Assembly (NCBI RefSeq): GCF_029945535.1
Contig: NZ_JAQSCU010000018.1
Coordinates: 419,324-483,323, forward strand
Source: Methylotenera sp.
Lineage (GTDB): Bacteria > Pseudomonadota > Gammaproteobacteria > Burkholderiales > Methylophilaceae
Length of the DNA stretch: 64,000 nucleotides
Reading direction: 5' to 3'
Both the position numbers and the translations under genes were made by a program. Position 1 is the stretch's first letter. Each line of letters starts with the position of its first letter. This document shows, piece by piece, positions 54,175 to 64,000 of the stretch. The notes below the pieces were generated by a model. The model was not told the origin of the DNA. It worked only from the letters and a program-made list of their open reading frames with translations, and made no database searches.

Positions 54175-55881
54175 TTATGAGTTTAAGCGGTTGGTTAAAT
54201 CAATCACGCGCATGACTTCAGCCAAGCTGGTGTAGCCTTCTATAATGCGGCGCACGCCATCTTCTGCCAAAGTGACAAAACCCTTATCCATCGCCATTTT
54301 TTGCAGCTCATCCAAATGCGCACGGCGTGAAATCAACGAATCCATATCGCTATCGATACGTAATAATTCAATAATCGCCATACGTCCACGATAGCCCGTT
54401 TGATTGCATTGCTTGCAGCCTTTTGGTTTGAATATCTTTGGTTTGTCGCTTGGTTTTAATCGCATAATTTTGCGCTGTAGATCATCCAGCTCATGCGGCT
54501 CTTTGCAGTGCGGGCAAAGCACCCGAACCAAACGCTGCGCCACCACGCCGATAATATTGCCGGCCATGATGTCAGGCAAAATGCCAATGTCTGAAAGCCG
54601 TGGGAAAACGCCTAATGCAGAATTAGTATGCAAGGTGGTAAACACTTGGTGACCAGTCATTGCCGCACGAAAAGCCATGGTAGCGGTATCTTCATCGCGC
54701 ACCTCACCGACCAGAATAATGTCTGGATCTTGGCGCATAATTGAGCGAATACCATTAGCAAAGTCGACTTTATTGACTTCAGCCACCGAGGTTTGGCGCA
54801 TCATAGAAACAGGATATTCAACGGGGTCTTCCAAAGTCATGATATTCACAGCTTCAGTATTGCGATATGACAGCAGTGAGTAAAGCGTAGTCGTTTTACC
54901 GCTACCTGTAGGCCCTGTCACAATCACAATGCCTTCTGGGCGTGTCATCATAAGGCGTAACTCTTCTAGCGTACTTGGCCGCAAGCCCATGCGCTCCATA
55001 GGAATGATAGATTTTTCTCTATCCAGCACACGCAGTACGATATTTTCACCGTTGATGGTAGGGTGACTAGACACCCGAAAATCAATCGGGCGACCGCATA
55101 AATTCATGCTCAAACGACCATCTTGCGGCGCACGTGTCTCTGCAATATCTAGTCCACTGAGCACTTTTAGCCTAACTACTACGCCACCCCAATAGCTTTT
55201 ATGCAAACTACGCACTTGGTGAAGCACGCCGTCAATTCTGTAACGTATGCGCAAAAATGCATATTCAGGTTCAAAGTGAATATCTGAGGCACCGCGCTTA
55301 ACTGCATCCATCAATAACGCGCCAACTAAGCGTACTACGGGTTGCGTGTATTCATCGCCACCTGCACTTAAGCTGTTGTAATCAATCTCGCCTGTTTCAA
55401 TTTCATGCAAAATGCCATCAACAGATAATTCATAACCATAAAAATGGTCGATATATTCCTCTAGCTGTGCTTCAGCTGCGAGTAATGGGCGAATTTGAAT
55501 GCGGCCGCCAAGCATGGCACGGAGCTGATCCAACGCCACCACGTTGAACATGTCGGCCATAGCCACGACCAAGGTTTTAGTGGCAGCCTCATAAGCCACT
55601 GGCAGTAAATGATAGCGGCGAGAAAAGTCTTGTGGCACTAAGTTCAGTGCGTCTACATCCGCCACTATGGTAGACAAATCGATACTCTCGAAACCAATAG
55701 TGTCTGCGACTACATCGCGCACCATGATCTCTGTGACAAAACCCAATAGCACCAACTGCCGACCTAATGGCAAATCACTATGCTCTTGCTCAGTAAGCGC
55801 GATGCGCAGCTGATCAGGACTGATTAAGCCCTGCTGAACCATTAGCTCACCTAAGCGAGGTTTACGTCTTTGCTCAACCAT
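54175..55881 (-). CDS. type II secretion/type IV pilus assembly ATPase (GspE/MshE)
   Basis: 568 aa. N-terminal MshEN domains (about 1-150, including LVLLGFVTE and TIGFESIDLST), which in MshE bind c-di-GMP; then the RecA-like domain with Walker A GPTGSGKTT, Asp box and Walker B ILVGEVRDEDTA, and a four-cysteine zinc site (CPHC...CKQC, about 457-490). Powers pilus extension. Two diguanylate cyclases lie in this window, so c-di-GMP control is plausible. Confidence 0.93.
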   Translation of the reverse strand: MVEQRRKPRLGELMVQQGLISPDQLRIALTEQEHSDLPLGRQLVLLGFVTEIMVRDVVADTIGFESIDLSTIVADVDALNLVPQDFSRRYHLLPVAYEAATKTLVVAMADMFNVVALDQLRAMLGGRIQIRPLLAAEAQLEEYIDHFYGYELSVDGILHEIETGEIDYNSLSAGGDEYTQPVVRLVGALLMDAVKRGASDIHFEPEYAFLRIRYRIDGVLHQVRSLHKSYWGGVVVRLKVLSGLDIAETRAPQDGRLSMNLCGRPIDFRVSSHPTINGENIVLRVLDREKSIIPMERMGLRPSTLEELRLMMTRPEGIVIVTGPTGSGKTTTLYSLLSYRNTEAVNIMTLEDPVEYPVSMMRQTSVAEVNKVDFANGIRSIMRQDPDIILVGEVRDEDTATMAFRAAMTGHQVFTTLHTNSALGVFPRLSDIGILPDIMAGNIIGVVAQRLVRVLCPHCKEPHELDDLQRKIMRLKPSDKPKIFKPKGCKQCNQTGYRGRMAIIELLRIDSDMDSLISRRAHLDELQKMAMDKGFVTLAEDGVRRIIEGYTSLAEVMRVIDLTNRLNS

Positions 55882-55935
55882 TGTTTAAACCTGATGCCTT
55901 GTATTCTAAGAATGCCATGTTTGTATGAATATTCA

Positions 55936-57471
55936 TTATTGAAGCTCGCGAATTCTCGCCTCTAACTGCGCTCTATCTGGGCTATTGCCACCTGATTTAT
56001 TCAGTAAATCCAAAGCGCGTTGGTACTGTTTTAAAGCCAGACTAGGCTTACCCATTTGGTCTAAACTAATCGCCATATTGAATGCATAATCGGCATTATT
56101 GGGCGCTAATCGACTCGCGTTAAAATAGGCCTCTTGTGCGGAAGGCCACTGGCTTTGCTCGGCGTATAAATTACCTAAAGCTGCATGCAAGTTTGCGCCT
56201 TCAGGCTGTTGCGCAATCATACTTTTAATACGGCTTTCTGCGCCAACTGCGTCCGTATTTGCTTGCGGGCTAACAATAGCAGTTTGCGCAATGCTGTTTC
56301 TAGGCTCTATTTCTAACACTTTTTGATACCAACCTTGCGCATCCGCATCACGTCCTTGTCGTTGCGCAATCGCCGCCATACCAAGCAAAGCATCCACATT
56401 ACGAACATCGCGTTGCAACACTTGTCTATACTGCTGCTGTGCATTTGCGTCCTCACCACGCATGAAAGCTTGGTACGCTGCAAGTAGCATTGGGTCTACG
56501 CCCTGCGACTGCACCTTGCTAATCAGTGTGAGTGGATTTTGTTTCTTATTACCGATTGGCTCTGCATAGCCTGTATCTGCAGCGTCATAGATCACTTCAT
56601 TATTTTTATTAGATTTCTTAATTGAAGGCTTTCTCGGCTCGGCTTCAATGGCATCTTCAACAGCATCATGCTTTTCTAATGCTTTATTTCTAAACGCTGC
56701 GGTATTGGCTTTATTATCAACATGATAGGTATCACTCGCTTGATTTACAGCTTGGCTCTCTTGTGCTGGAACCTCTGGAACAGGCATTGTGACTTCAGTT
56801 GACGTTAGAGTGCTGGTTGATGGCAGTGACGCTGCTACTGCGACCTGTGGTGGCGGCGAGCTAGGCTTCAGCACCACAACATCAGGTGTGGTCAGGCGTT
56901 TAATATAGTCATAGCCCTGCAAACCCAACAGAACCAACAAGGCTCCCACCACACCCAAGCTAATTAACGCAAATTTTGAGCTAGGTGCTTTGACTTCTTT
57001 ATTCGCAACAAATACCTTAGCGGCTGCCTTTTGGTTCAACTCATCATTGACCATTTGCAAAGCAGGTGTTGAACTAGCAACGGTTGCCTTACTTTTAACA
57101 CGCGCAGGCTGCAAAGTCTCTGGTGTAGAGCTTTGTAATGGTATTATTTCTGCTACTGATTTATTTGAGGTTTTAGCCGCAGATTTAGGCTTAGCATATT
57201 GATTAGCCCCATAGGACGCGCCAGTTAACCCCGCCTCCTCCTCTAAGGTAAGGTTGTGGTCTAGCGGCACATTCACTGTTTTTACACTTGCTTCTACGGC
57301 TTCAGCTACTGGAGCTTGCTCAGCAAGCTCAGCTTCCTGTGCTTTAGAATCGATAGGCACCAGCTCAAGCGATAAAGCCTCATCAGCCACGTACGCACCC
57401 GTTTGCTTTTTGTCTTTATCCGCCTGCTTATTTTTTTCTAAATGATCTAATGCTTTAATGAGTAAACTCAT
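55936..57471 (-). CDS. TPR-repeat membrane protein (MshN-like)
   Basis: 511 aa. Pro/Ala/Lys-rich cytoplasmic N terminus, one TM helix (about 168-188, FALISLGVVGALLVLLGLQG), and a C-terminal array of tetratricopeptide repeats (about 340-500: AYQAFMRGEDANAQQQYRQVL, ALLGMAAIAQRQGRDADAQGWY). This is the MshN architecture. 9 bp after the secretin gene. Confidence 0.8.
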   Translation of the reverse strand: MSLLIKALDHLEKNKQADKDKKQTGAYVADEALSLELVPIDSKAQEAELAEQAPVAEAVEASVKTVNVPLDHNLTLEEEAGLTGASYGANQYAKPKSAAKTSNKSVAEIIPLQSSTPETLQPARVKSKATVASSTPALQMVNDELNQKAAAKVFVANKEVKAPSSKFALISLGVVGALLVLLGLQGYDYIKRLTTPDVVVLKPSSPPPQVAVAASLPSTSTLTSTEVTMPVPEVPAQESQAVNQASDTYHVDNKANTAAFRNKALEKHDAVEDAIEAEPRKPSIKKSNKNNEVIYDAADTGYAEPIGNKKQNPLTLISKVQSQGVDPMLLAAYQAFMRGEDANAQQQYRQVLQRDVRNVDALLGMAAIAQRQGRDADAQGWYQKVLEIEPRNSIAQTAIVSPQANTDAVGAESRIKSMIAQQPEGANLHAALGNLYAEQSQWPSAQEAYFNASRLAPNNADYAFNMAISLDQMGKPSLALKQYQRALDLLNKSGGNSPDRAQLEARIRELQ

Positions 57472-57479
57472 ATAAAAGT

Positions 57480-59333
57480 TTACCTTTCATTTTCGGCTTC
57501 AGCTTCTGAAGCTCTCTCAAGCGCTTGAGTCGGCAAATACTGTTTGTAGTGAGCCAGCTCATCACTCTCTAGACTTGCATTTGGGATTACCGTAGGACGT
57601 AAAAAAATAACCAATTCAGTTTTTAGATTAGAATCGTTTTTACCTTGAAAAACCTTACCTACACCTGGCACTCTACTCAAGCCAGGGACTGAGTCTGTGT
57701 TGTTTTTGATTTCATCTTGCATTAGCCCGCCAAGCACCGCGATATTACCACTGCTAATTTGAAGTAAAGACTCCATTTCGCGAGTTCTTATTTCAGGAAT
57801 TCCTTGATTACCTTTAATTTCTGGATTGGGATCTGGCACATATCTGATAAGACTTGTGATTGTGGGCCTCACATTTATATTCACATTCCCCGTATCGTTA
57901 ATTTGAGGTGTAACACTCATCACAACACCCACTGGAACTGTATTAGGGGTCGTGGTCACGGTAGTAAAGGGCTGGCTAGTTGTGCTACCTGTTGTCTGTT
58001 GGGCTTGAACAGTAAAGTAAACTAGATTATCAACAACCTTAAGTACTGCAGTTTGATTGTTTAAAACCATCAATTTAGGACTAGACAAAACCTTAGTATT
58101 TCCAAATTGTTCTAATAATTGAACAGAACTTAGAATTCCACGGTTACCATTAACATAACCAGCAACAATGCCTGCACTATCTGACTCCCGAGTGATGTTA
58201 GCTGCGCTCACAATGGTACCAACTTGTGGCCCTAACACTTGTGAAAATACGAAGCCGGCACTACCCACTTTACCAAGGCGACTCCAATCAATACCCGCTT
58301 TATAACCATCACTTAAAGTAACTTCTACAATAGTTGCTTCAATAAGCACCTGCTTTCTTGCACTTCCCATTACCTTGTCAATAAATTCTTGAATTTTCTC
58401 GTGCTGCTTATTTGTTGCGCGAACATTAATAATGCCAGCTTCGCGGTTCACTATCACGGTACCTGCAAATAGTGTCTTATATTCATTTCTATCTTCTTCT
58501 TTTTCACGTTTTGCTTCGGCAGTATTTACTGCATCCGCGTCAGGGCTTTTGGCGGAAGATCCAGTCTTTGTTTTCTCATTGGCCTTATTCGTATTACCAA
58601 TCCGCGTAATAAGAATTTCCTTATCTGTTTCAGCTAAGATGTCTTTTAGATTTTTTTCTAGCGTATCCCAAAAATGGCTCTTAGATTCGCTAGCCACTGA
58701 TGTGCGTGAACTGTTATTTGCACCATTTCCCGCACTGCTACTTGCTGCCCCACTAGCACCCGAGCTTTGTGATGTACTAGAAATTTGGCCATCAGCTCCA
58801 ATAAAACCTATCGTATCACGTGACATATTTACGTAATCAACCTTGTAAACACGCAATACAGGTTGGTCTGGCGTAATCGTTAACACATCACCTTGAATTT
58901 TATACGTCAAATCCACCTGCTTAGATAAACGCTCAAGAATAGCTGGTAAGGTTTGATCCACCGCGTTTAAAGTAACTCGACCTTGAATTGAAGGGTGAAT
59001 ATCAATATTAAGTTTGCTATCACGCGCAATAGCGAATAGCACTTCTTTAACAGGCGTGTCGTAAACAACGATGCTGTAAAGCTGTGCTTTAGCCTTTGGT
59101 TTTGGTGGGGGTAGATAGGTATTATTAGTAACTGGTTTAGGGATATTGGCTGTTACTGGTTTGCCGTTGGCGGGATTATTTGAGTCTGCTTGCGCGTCAG
59201 ATTGATGCTTAGCGGTATTTTGCCCGTCTATATGACCATTTGAGGGTGTGATTTTAGATTGGTGCGCGCATGCAGACATGCCTAAAACAAGCATCATGCA
59301 TAAATGCCCTAATATTTGTTTGTTGTTTAGCAC
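57480..59333 (-). CDS. MshL-like pilus secretin, outer-membrane lipoprotein
   Basis: 617 aa. Lipobox near the N terminus (MSAC, Cys22). N0 domain (AQLYSIVVYDTPVKEVLFAIARDS, about 84-107), Ser/Gly-rich linker (about 185-215), N1 domain, then the secretin barrel with the conserved VLGGLMQDEIKNNTDSVPGLSRVPGVGKVFQ near 545-575. It forms the outer-membrane channel for the pilus. Confidence 0.9.
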   Translation of the reverse strand: MLNNKQILGHLCMMLVLGMSACAHQSKITPSNGHIDGQNTAKHQSDAQADSNNPANGKPVTANIPKPVTNNTYLPPPKPKAKAQLYSIVVYDTPVKEVLFAIARDSKLNIDIHPSIQGRVTLNAVDQTLPAILERLSKQVDLTYKIQGDVLTITPDQPVLRVYKVDYVNMSRDTIGFIGADGQISSTSQSSGASGAASSSAGNGANNSSRTSVASESKSHFWDTLEKNLKDILAETDKEILITRIGNTNKANEKTKTGSSAKSPDADAVNTAEAKREKEEDRNEYKTLFAGTVIVNREAGIINVRATNKQHEKIQEFIDKVMGSARKQVLIEATIVEVTLSDGYKAGIDWSRLGKVGSAGFVFSQVLGPQVGTIVSAANITRESDSAGIVAGYVNGNRGILSSVQLLEQFGNTKVLSSPKLMVLNNQTAVLKVVDNLVYFTVQAQQTTGSTTSQPFTTVTTTPNTVPVGVVMSVTPQINDTGNVNINVRPTITSLIRYVPDPNPEIKGNQGIPEIRTREMESLLQISSGNIAVLGGLMQDEIKNNTDSVPGLSRVPGVGKVFQGKNDSNLKTELVIFLRPTVIPNASLESDELAHYKQYLPTQALERASEAEAENER

Positions 59334-59452
59334 AGTCCCACCCCCAGCTTATTGCTTAAATTACATTCTTTTGTATATTTTGCATAATAACTCAAAAAAA
59401 GCAAGAAATATGAACAGAATATTAAATGTTTACAATAAGTTACGTGCTGTAT

Positions 59453-61018
59453 TTATTGCTTTTGATCAATATCCTTATTAATACCTGCAAAAGTACGTAG
59501 GTAAGGTTTGTTATTTTTTATTGGTGTTGGCAGATTTTTAAGTGCGGCCAGCGCTTCGCTGCGATCGGCAAATTCACCATACAAAATCACAGTATATGTT
59601 TCACCATTTTGGATTTTTCGATATAAATAAATATTATCTATCTCTAATTGCTGGCTAATTCTATCCAGCTCCGCTTTTAATTGATCATCTTTCTTTTGCT
59701 CACCGTTTAGCTTTGCATCTGTTGGTAGCGACTTAATTTGCAATGTAATCGTACTAGGCGAGGCGCTTAACAAATGACTTCTAGTGACCTCTAAACGCTT
59801 GTCTACTAAGGTTTTAATTTCAGCCACACTTGTGGGTGCAGCTGGTATGGGTGTTGACGCAACAGATGCAGCGGCTGGTAGAACTGGCGCAACGGCTGTT
59901 TGAACATTACCGATTGACTGAACAATGTTTGCTGTAACAACTGGAGTTGCCACTGGCACTGTGGCTGCCGTCTCGACTACAGCAATATTTGGGTTCGGTG
60001 CTTTTACATTTGTCTCTGCAGGCGGATTAACAGCAGCAACGGGCGCTTCAATTTTTGCTTTTTTGGGCTGAGCTGCAACCACTACATTATTGACGGCTGC
60101 AGCTTTTGGCTGGTGTTGATACTGCCACCATGCATAGCCGATCGCGATTGCCAAAAAGCCGATCAATAAACTCGCACCTATAAAGTATTGTTTGTAATTG
60201 GTTGTTTTACGGCCAAACTCGCTGTCTTGAATGGCCGCTTTCACATGCTTTGGTGTGACCTGATAAACATTGTCCGCATAAGCGGCTAATAGTGATTTAT
60301 CTGCCAAGATATTCACACGCCGAGCCAAACCCTCGGCGGCAGCTGAGAGTTTTTTAATCGCCGCAGCAGAAAATAGATGCGGTCCATGATACCCAGCTGC
60401 ACGTAGGCGCAGAATCAGGTACTCGCCTATATCTTTAGTACCTAAAGGCTCTAAATGAAAGCTATGCGTGATACGTTCGCGCAACTGGCGAATATGCGCC
60501 TCACTCAAATTGACATCAAGCTCTGGCTGGCCAAATAGTACTATTTGCAACAGCTTATCTTGCTTGGTTTCTAAGTTAGATAGCAGTCGAATTTCCTCTA
60601 GCGTTGCCAGTGGCATACATTGCGCTTCTTCGACAAAAATCACCACTTGCCGACCTTCGGCATGGCGATTGAGCAAATGCGCTTGCAATAGCTGCATGAC
60701 TTTTAAGCGATCTGCATTTTTAGGCACTTTGAGTTGCAGCTCAAAAGCAATCGCATGCAATACGTCTTCTGGCGCTACGCTGGGGTTAGCTAAATAAATG
60801 CTCTCAATTTTCTCTGGAAGTATGGTTTGCAACATGCGACAAAGCATCGTTTTGCCACTGCCGACTTCGCCGACTACCTTGATGATGCCTTCGCCATTGG
60901 TAATGGCATAAACCAGTGCATCTAACACTGCGCCACGATTGCCGCCCGAGAAGAAAAAGTCCGTATTCGGGGTGATTTTGAATGGCGGCTCTTTTAAGCC
61001 AAAGTGTGGGTAATACAA
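59453..61018 (-). CDS. ExeA/MshM-like AAA ATPase with C-terminal SPOR-like domain
   Basis: 521 aa. Opens MYYPHFGLKEPPFKITPNTDFFF, the ExeA/GspA signature; Walker A GEVGSGKT (50-57) and VIFVEEAQCMP (Walker B). A TM helix lies near 273-292, then a Pro/Ala/Val-rich linker and a C-terminal SPOR-like fold (about 440-515). SPOR domains bind denuded peptidoglycan, so it may help the secretin pass the wall, as ExeA does. Confidence 0.85.
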   Translation of the reverse strand: MYYPHFGLKEPPFKITPNTDFFFSGGNRGAVLDALVYAITNGEGIIKVVGEVGSGKTMLCRMLQTILPEKIESIYLANPSVAPEDVLHAIAFELQLKVPKNADRLKVMQLLQAHLLNRHAEGRQVVIFVEEAQCMPLATLEEIRLLSNLETKQDKLLQIVLFGQPELDVNLSEAHIRQLRERITHSFHLEPLGTKDIGEYLILRLRAAGYHGPHLFSAAAIKKLSAAAEGLARRVNILADKSLLAAYADNVYQVTPKHVKAAIQDSEFGRKTTNYKQYFIGASLLIGFLAIAIGYAWWQYQHQPKAAAVNNVVVAAQPKKAKIEAPVAAVNPPAETNVKAPNPNIAVVETAATVPVATPVVTANIVQSIGNVQTAVAPVLPAAASVASTPIPAAPTSVAEIKTLVDKRLEVTRSHLLSASPSTITLQIKSLPTDAKLNGEQKKDDQLKAELDRISQQLEIDNIYLYRKIQNGETYTVILYGEFADRSEALAALKNLPTPIKNNKPYLRTFAGINKDIDQKQ

Positions 61019-61038
61019 ATTGTTTCCGTTGGTCTGTT

Positions 61039-62472
61039 CTAGTTTTCGTCAGTAGTACTCATACGGCTATATAGCGTTGTACGATTCACATTGAGCAACT
61101 TCGCCGCTTGGCTTAAATTGCCATGCGTCATTTGCATTGCAGCTTCAATATAAGCGCGCTCCCAGCTTTTAAGTACCGAGTCTAAACTCACATTGGCTTG
61201 ACGCTGCAAATGACGTTGCGCCTGTGCGGTCATGCCAGCGGCATCGTTAATATTTAATGGTTCTGAACCTGACGCTGACTCTGGCTCAGATAGATCAAAC
61301 TCTGCAACCAATTGCGTCGCATTAAGCGTTTTACCAGAGTATTTCGCGATTAAGCGAATAACGATGTTTCTAAGTTCGCGCACATTTCCTGGGAATTTAT
61401 AATCCAGCCAGCGTGCTTGCGCAGCTTCATCCAACACAAATGGCACCTGACCTATCTGTTGTGCATAAAATTGAGTGAAATGCTCACGCAGCAAATGCTT
61501 ATCATCACCCAAATCTCTGACAGGCGGCACATGCACGGCAAATACACTCAAGCGATGATATAAGTCAGATCTGAATTTACCAGCACGCACTTCGGCACGT
61601 AGGTCACGGTTAGTTGCGGCAACAATACGTGCCTGACTTTTACGCGTTTGCGTTTCGCCAATACGTTGATACTCGCCATTTTCAAGCACACGCAGCAGTT
61701 TAGCCTGTAACTCTAAAGGTAATTCGCCGATTTCATCTAAGAAAAGCGTACCTTCACTCGCATCTTCAAAATAGCCCGCATGCGCAGCGATAGCACCAGT
61801 AAACGCGCCTTTGGTATGCCCAAATAGTATAGATTCAGCCAATAACGGTGAAATTGCAGCACAATTGACAGACAAATAGGGATGCAGCACTCGCTTACTT
61901 GCATGATGAAAACTACCTGCAACTAGCTCTTTGCCGCTACCAGATTCACCTTCTATCAATACCGGGAAAGGCGAGTCAGCAAATTGCGTAATTTGCATGC
62001 GCAATGCTTGCATAGGCAGACTATCACCCAATAAACCATCGAACTCTAGCTCAGCCTTAACTTCATTCAGCTCAACATCTTGCACCTTAAGCGATTGCAA
62101 CAACATGTCTTTGAGCTTTTCAACATCGCAAGGTTTAGCAATAAAATCTACCGCGCCTAAAGTCAATGCCCGCTTAACGTTAGCATCGTCACTTTGACCA
62201 GAAAGTACATGAATTTTAATAGTAGGGGAATGCGCAAGCAGTGCGCTAATGACCTTGAAGCCTTCTTCAGGTGTGTGTGGTGATGGAGGCAAACCTAAAT
62301 CCACCAATGCCAAAGCTGGCATACTATCTTGCTGTTGAAGTAAACTTTTTAGCTGTGCATACGATTCTGCGACACATACTTCAAAGTGCTTACTCAACAC
62401 AAAGTGCAGTGTATCCGTAATTAAAGGATCATCATCAATAACCATTAACACTGGACGAAGTGCCGCCATCAA
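61039..62472 (-). CDS. sigma54-dependent response regulator (NtrC family)
   Basis: 477 aa. Receiver domain (about 8-120; acidic pocket IDDDP and phospho-Asp in LVDLGLP), AAA+ domain with Walker A GESGSGKE (about 178-185), the sigma54-contacting GAFTGA, and a C-terminal Fis-type helix-turn-helix (NLSQAAKLLNVNRTTLYSRM). It is the first gene of the minus-strand pilus run, 20 bp before the ExeA-like ATPase. No histidine kinase is adjacent. Start among three closely spaced Met codons uncertain. Confidence 0.93.
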   Translation of the reverse strand: MMAALRPVLMVIDDDPLITDTLHFVLSKHFEVCVAESYAQLKSLLQQQDSMPALALVDLGLPPSPHTPEEGFKVISALLAHSPTIKIHVLSGQSDDANVKRALTLGAVDFIAKPCDVEKLKDMLLQSLKVQDVELNEVKAELEFDGLLGDSLPMQALRMQITQFADSPFPVLIEGESGSGKELVAGSFHHASKRVLHPYLSVNCAAISPLLAESILFGHTKGAFTGAIAAHAGYFEDASEGTLFLDEIGELPLELQAKLLRVLENGEYQRIGETQTRKSQARIVAATNRDLRAEVRAGKFRSDLYHRLSVFAVHVPPVRDLGDDKHLLREHFTQFYAQQIGQVPFVLDEAAQARWLDYKFPGNVRELRNIVIRLIAKYSGKTLNATQLVAEFDLSEPESASGSEPLNINDAAGMTAQAQRHLQRQANVSLDSVLKSWERAYIEAAMQMTHGNLSQAAKLLNVNRTTLYSRMSTTDEN

Positions 62473-62687
62473 TTTAGACCTTTACATAAAATTTAACAAC
62501 TTCAACAATCAATACCACTATAGCCTGAAAGGCCATATGTATCAATTATTTTGCCACATGAATTTTAACATTCTAGTTGATGGCGCTAGATCTTAAGACA
62601 TTAGGAATAAACTACCTTAAACGAAGTGCATACGAGCAAACTTAAAATCAAACATCTGAATTAAATCATTAACCCTTAAAGCCTAAA

Positions 62688-63701
62688 CTAAAAAAGCTCT
62701 ATATCGCCTTCTTTTTTATTTTCTTGTAAAGACCCATCGGCTATCAGCTGCTCATAAAAACAGATTCTGTTTCGCCCATTATTTTTCGCAAAGTAAAGTG
62801 CTAAATCCGAGTGGTCAATTAACTGACTTGGAAGGTCGTATGCAAAAATCTCTGTATAACCTGCACTCACAGTCACTTTCCCAACCTGAGGAAAATCAAA
62901 ATGACCTACTTTTTCTCTAAATCGATTAAGGATATTGGGAATATCATCATGGCTCGAGCATTCAAATACGCCTACGAACTCCTCACCTCCAAAACGAAAA
63001 ATCGGGTCACTACTTCTAAAAGTTTGTGTCATTAACTGAGAAAATAAAAGCAACACCTCATCGCCAATCAAATGGCCAAACTCATCGTTCACCCTCTTAA
63101 AATGATCGATATCAAAAATCGCCAAAAAGTGCACCTGATTAGCTTTATCACTTTTAAGCTTAGCGGCTTCTTGCATCTGTACCAAAATCTTATTGATTTT
63201 GTAATCAAAAGTTTTACGATTAAGCAAACCAGTTAAAGTATCGCGCTCATTATCATTAATAAGTCCCGTGAAATTTTGATATATCTTTAATAACAAAGTG
63301 ATGACATCATGCAATTGGGAGTCACAAACCATTGCCTCTATCGCAATAATCGCAACCGTATGATCTTTTGCATTCTTAACTGGATAGAGCCTGACTGGAG
63401 ATTGATCGTCTTGCTCATACGTGCAATATCTACCCGATTTAAAGCAATCAATCAGCAACTGCTTAAATGGTAATGAAAAATTACATTGCTCTGCACTTTT
63501 GCCAATAATAATGGCTGAAAGAAGCTGCTTTCTAGTATCGTCAGGGTGATAAATAACAACGGACTTAGCTTTATCGTCATCAGACGCATCCACCAATTCA
63601 AACAAAGCCTCGGCTAAAGATTGCTCCAGCGTCAAAACATCGCGCTCATTTGTGAGCGCGATAAGCTTATTTAAAACCGAATGCGTGCTGACTGTATTCA
63701 A
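62688..63701 (-). CDS. diguanylate cyclase (GGDEF) with GAF-like N terminus
   Basis: 337 aa. Residues about 1-155 look like a GAF-type sensor domain (no TM helix). The C-terminal GGDEF has the active site GGEEF (FRFGGEEFVGVF) and an I-site RSSD just before it, so it should synthesise c-di-GMP under product control. The 215 bp before the pilus regulator gene holds nothing clear. Confidence 0.9.
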   Translation of the reverse strand: MNTVSTHSVLNKLIALTNERDVLTLEQSLAEALFELVDASDDDKAKSVVIYHPDDTRKQLLSAIIIGKSAEQCNFSLPFKQLLIDCFKSGRYCTYEQDDQSPVRLYPVKNAKDHTVAIIAIEAMVCDSQLHDVITLLLKIYQNFTGLINDNERDTLTGLLNRKTFDYKINKILVQMQEAAKLKSDKANQVHFLAIFDIDHFKRVNDEFGHLIGDEVLLLFSQLMTQTFRSSDPIFRFGGEEFVGVFECSSHDDIPNILNRFREKVGHFDFPQVGKVTVSAGYTEIFAYDLPSQLIDHSDLALYFAKNNGRNRICFYEQLIADGSLQENKKEGDIELF

Positions 63702-63945
63702 AATTCGCAGTTAATTCATTTAGATTCGTCCCTCAGAATATCTAAATTGAACTCTTAGTTATTTAATGAAATTTGAATACTACAGTAAGTTTGACTATGC
63801 CATTAAGTAAAGACGCGCAAAAACACCGCTTAATTCTGCACTTTAATCCGAATACCTTGGCCAAATAGCGCGCAGTTATTAGATTTAAACCACATGGGGA
63901 AAAATTGTTACAACTGGTAAAAAGAGATTAATAACGCGGGGAAAT

Positions 63946-64000
63946 TGGGGTGGCTGATGGGGCTCGAACCCACGACAACAGGAATCACAATCCTGGACTC
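63946..64000 (-). tRNA. tRNA-His (GUG), truncated by window end
   Basis: On the minus strand the 3' part is complete: anticodon loop TTGTGAT (anticodon GTG) within CAGGATTGTGATTCCTG, T arm GTGGGTTCGAGCCCCAT, acceptor CAGCCACC and encoded CCA at 63946. The 5' part lies beyond base 64000. Confidence 0.92.

Noticed and set aside
58432..58836. 134-codon plus-strand frame inside the secretin gene
   Set aside because: Antisense to a clear secretin; hydrophobic-looking sequence arises from the Ser/Gly-rich linker codons.
1..64000. CRISPR arrays
   Set aside because: No series of regularly spaced direct repeats and no cas genes were seen in the window.

Overview
The window looks like a chromosomal segment of a betaproteobacterial methylotroph, most likely Methylophilaceae (Methylotenera/Methylophilus-like). 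This rests on moderate GC content, a YVTN beta-propeller of the kind linked to PQQ-dependent alcohol oxidation, a B12 locus with a BtuM-type transporter, a betaproteobacterial-style zapA/6S RNA locus and an MSHA/type IV pilus-like cluster. The taxonomic call is inference; no rRNA lies in the window.

Layout. 1-6160: housekeeping genes (rpiA, ilvA, beta-propeller, EVE protein, DUF2237, 6S RNA, zapA, zapB-like). 6161-19168: a cobalamin block. A B12 riboswitch precedes btuB and btuM (uptake). It is followed by cobO, cobB, bluB, a leaderless BtuF-like protein, cobU, cobQ, cbiB, cobD, cobC, cobS and cobT. Together these cover corrin adenosylation and amidation, lower-ligand (DMB) synthesis and nucleotide-loop assembly. 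No corrin-ring methyltransferase gene is present, so ring synthesis is either encoded elsewhere or replaced by salvage.

19367-34944: tRNA-Phe followed by a 15.5 kb integrative and mobilizable element bounded by a 47 bp direct repeat of the tRNA 3' end. Its left arm (minus strand) carries integrase, a HTH/excisionase-like protein, a MobF relaxase, a coupling protein that appears split into a soluble ATPase and a separate two-TM subunit, a RHH accessory protein and a candidate oriT. Its right arm (plus strand) carries cargo: two unknown genes, a complete type I restriction-modification system (hsdR-hsdM-hsdS) and a tight three-gene module (STAS-HATPase, DUF4325 STAS-like, PIN nuclease). That module resembles a partner-switch-controlled RNase and is the best candidate here for an undescribed, probably defensive, system. 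The integrase has His where the catalytic Tyr is expected, so the element may be stranded.

35293-46705: membrane protein, diguanylate cyclase, rhodanese-tusA, valS, GIDE/EF-hand protein with LemA, a photolyase-related protein with apparently permuted domain order, nfeD-SPFH pair, and a DUF559 nuclease gene enclosed by a perfect 42 bp inverted repeat. 46707-62472: one long minus-strand run from a sigma54-type response regulator through an MSHA-like pilus assembly set (ExeA/MshM ATPase, secretin, TPR protein, GspE, GspF, PilM/N-like, PilO-like, MshK-like, two pilin-like proteins) to moeB. 62688-63701: a second diguanylate cyclase. The window ends inside tRNA-His (minus strand).
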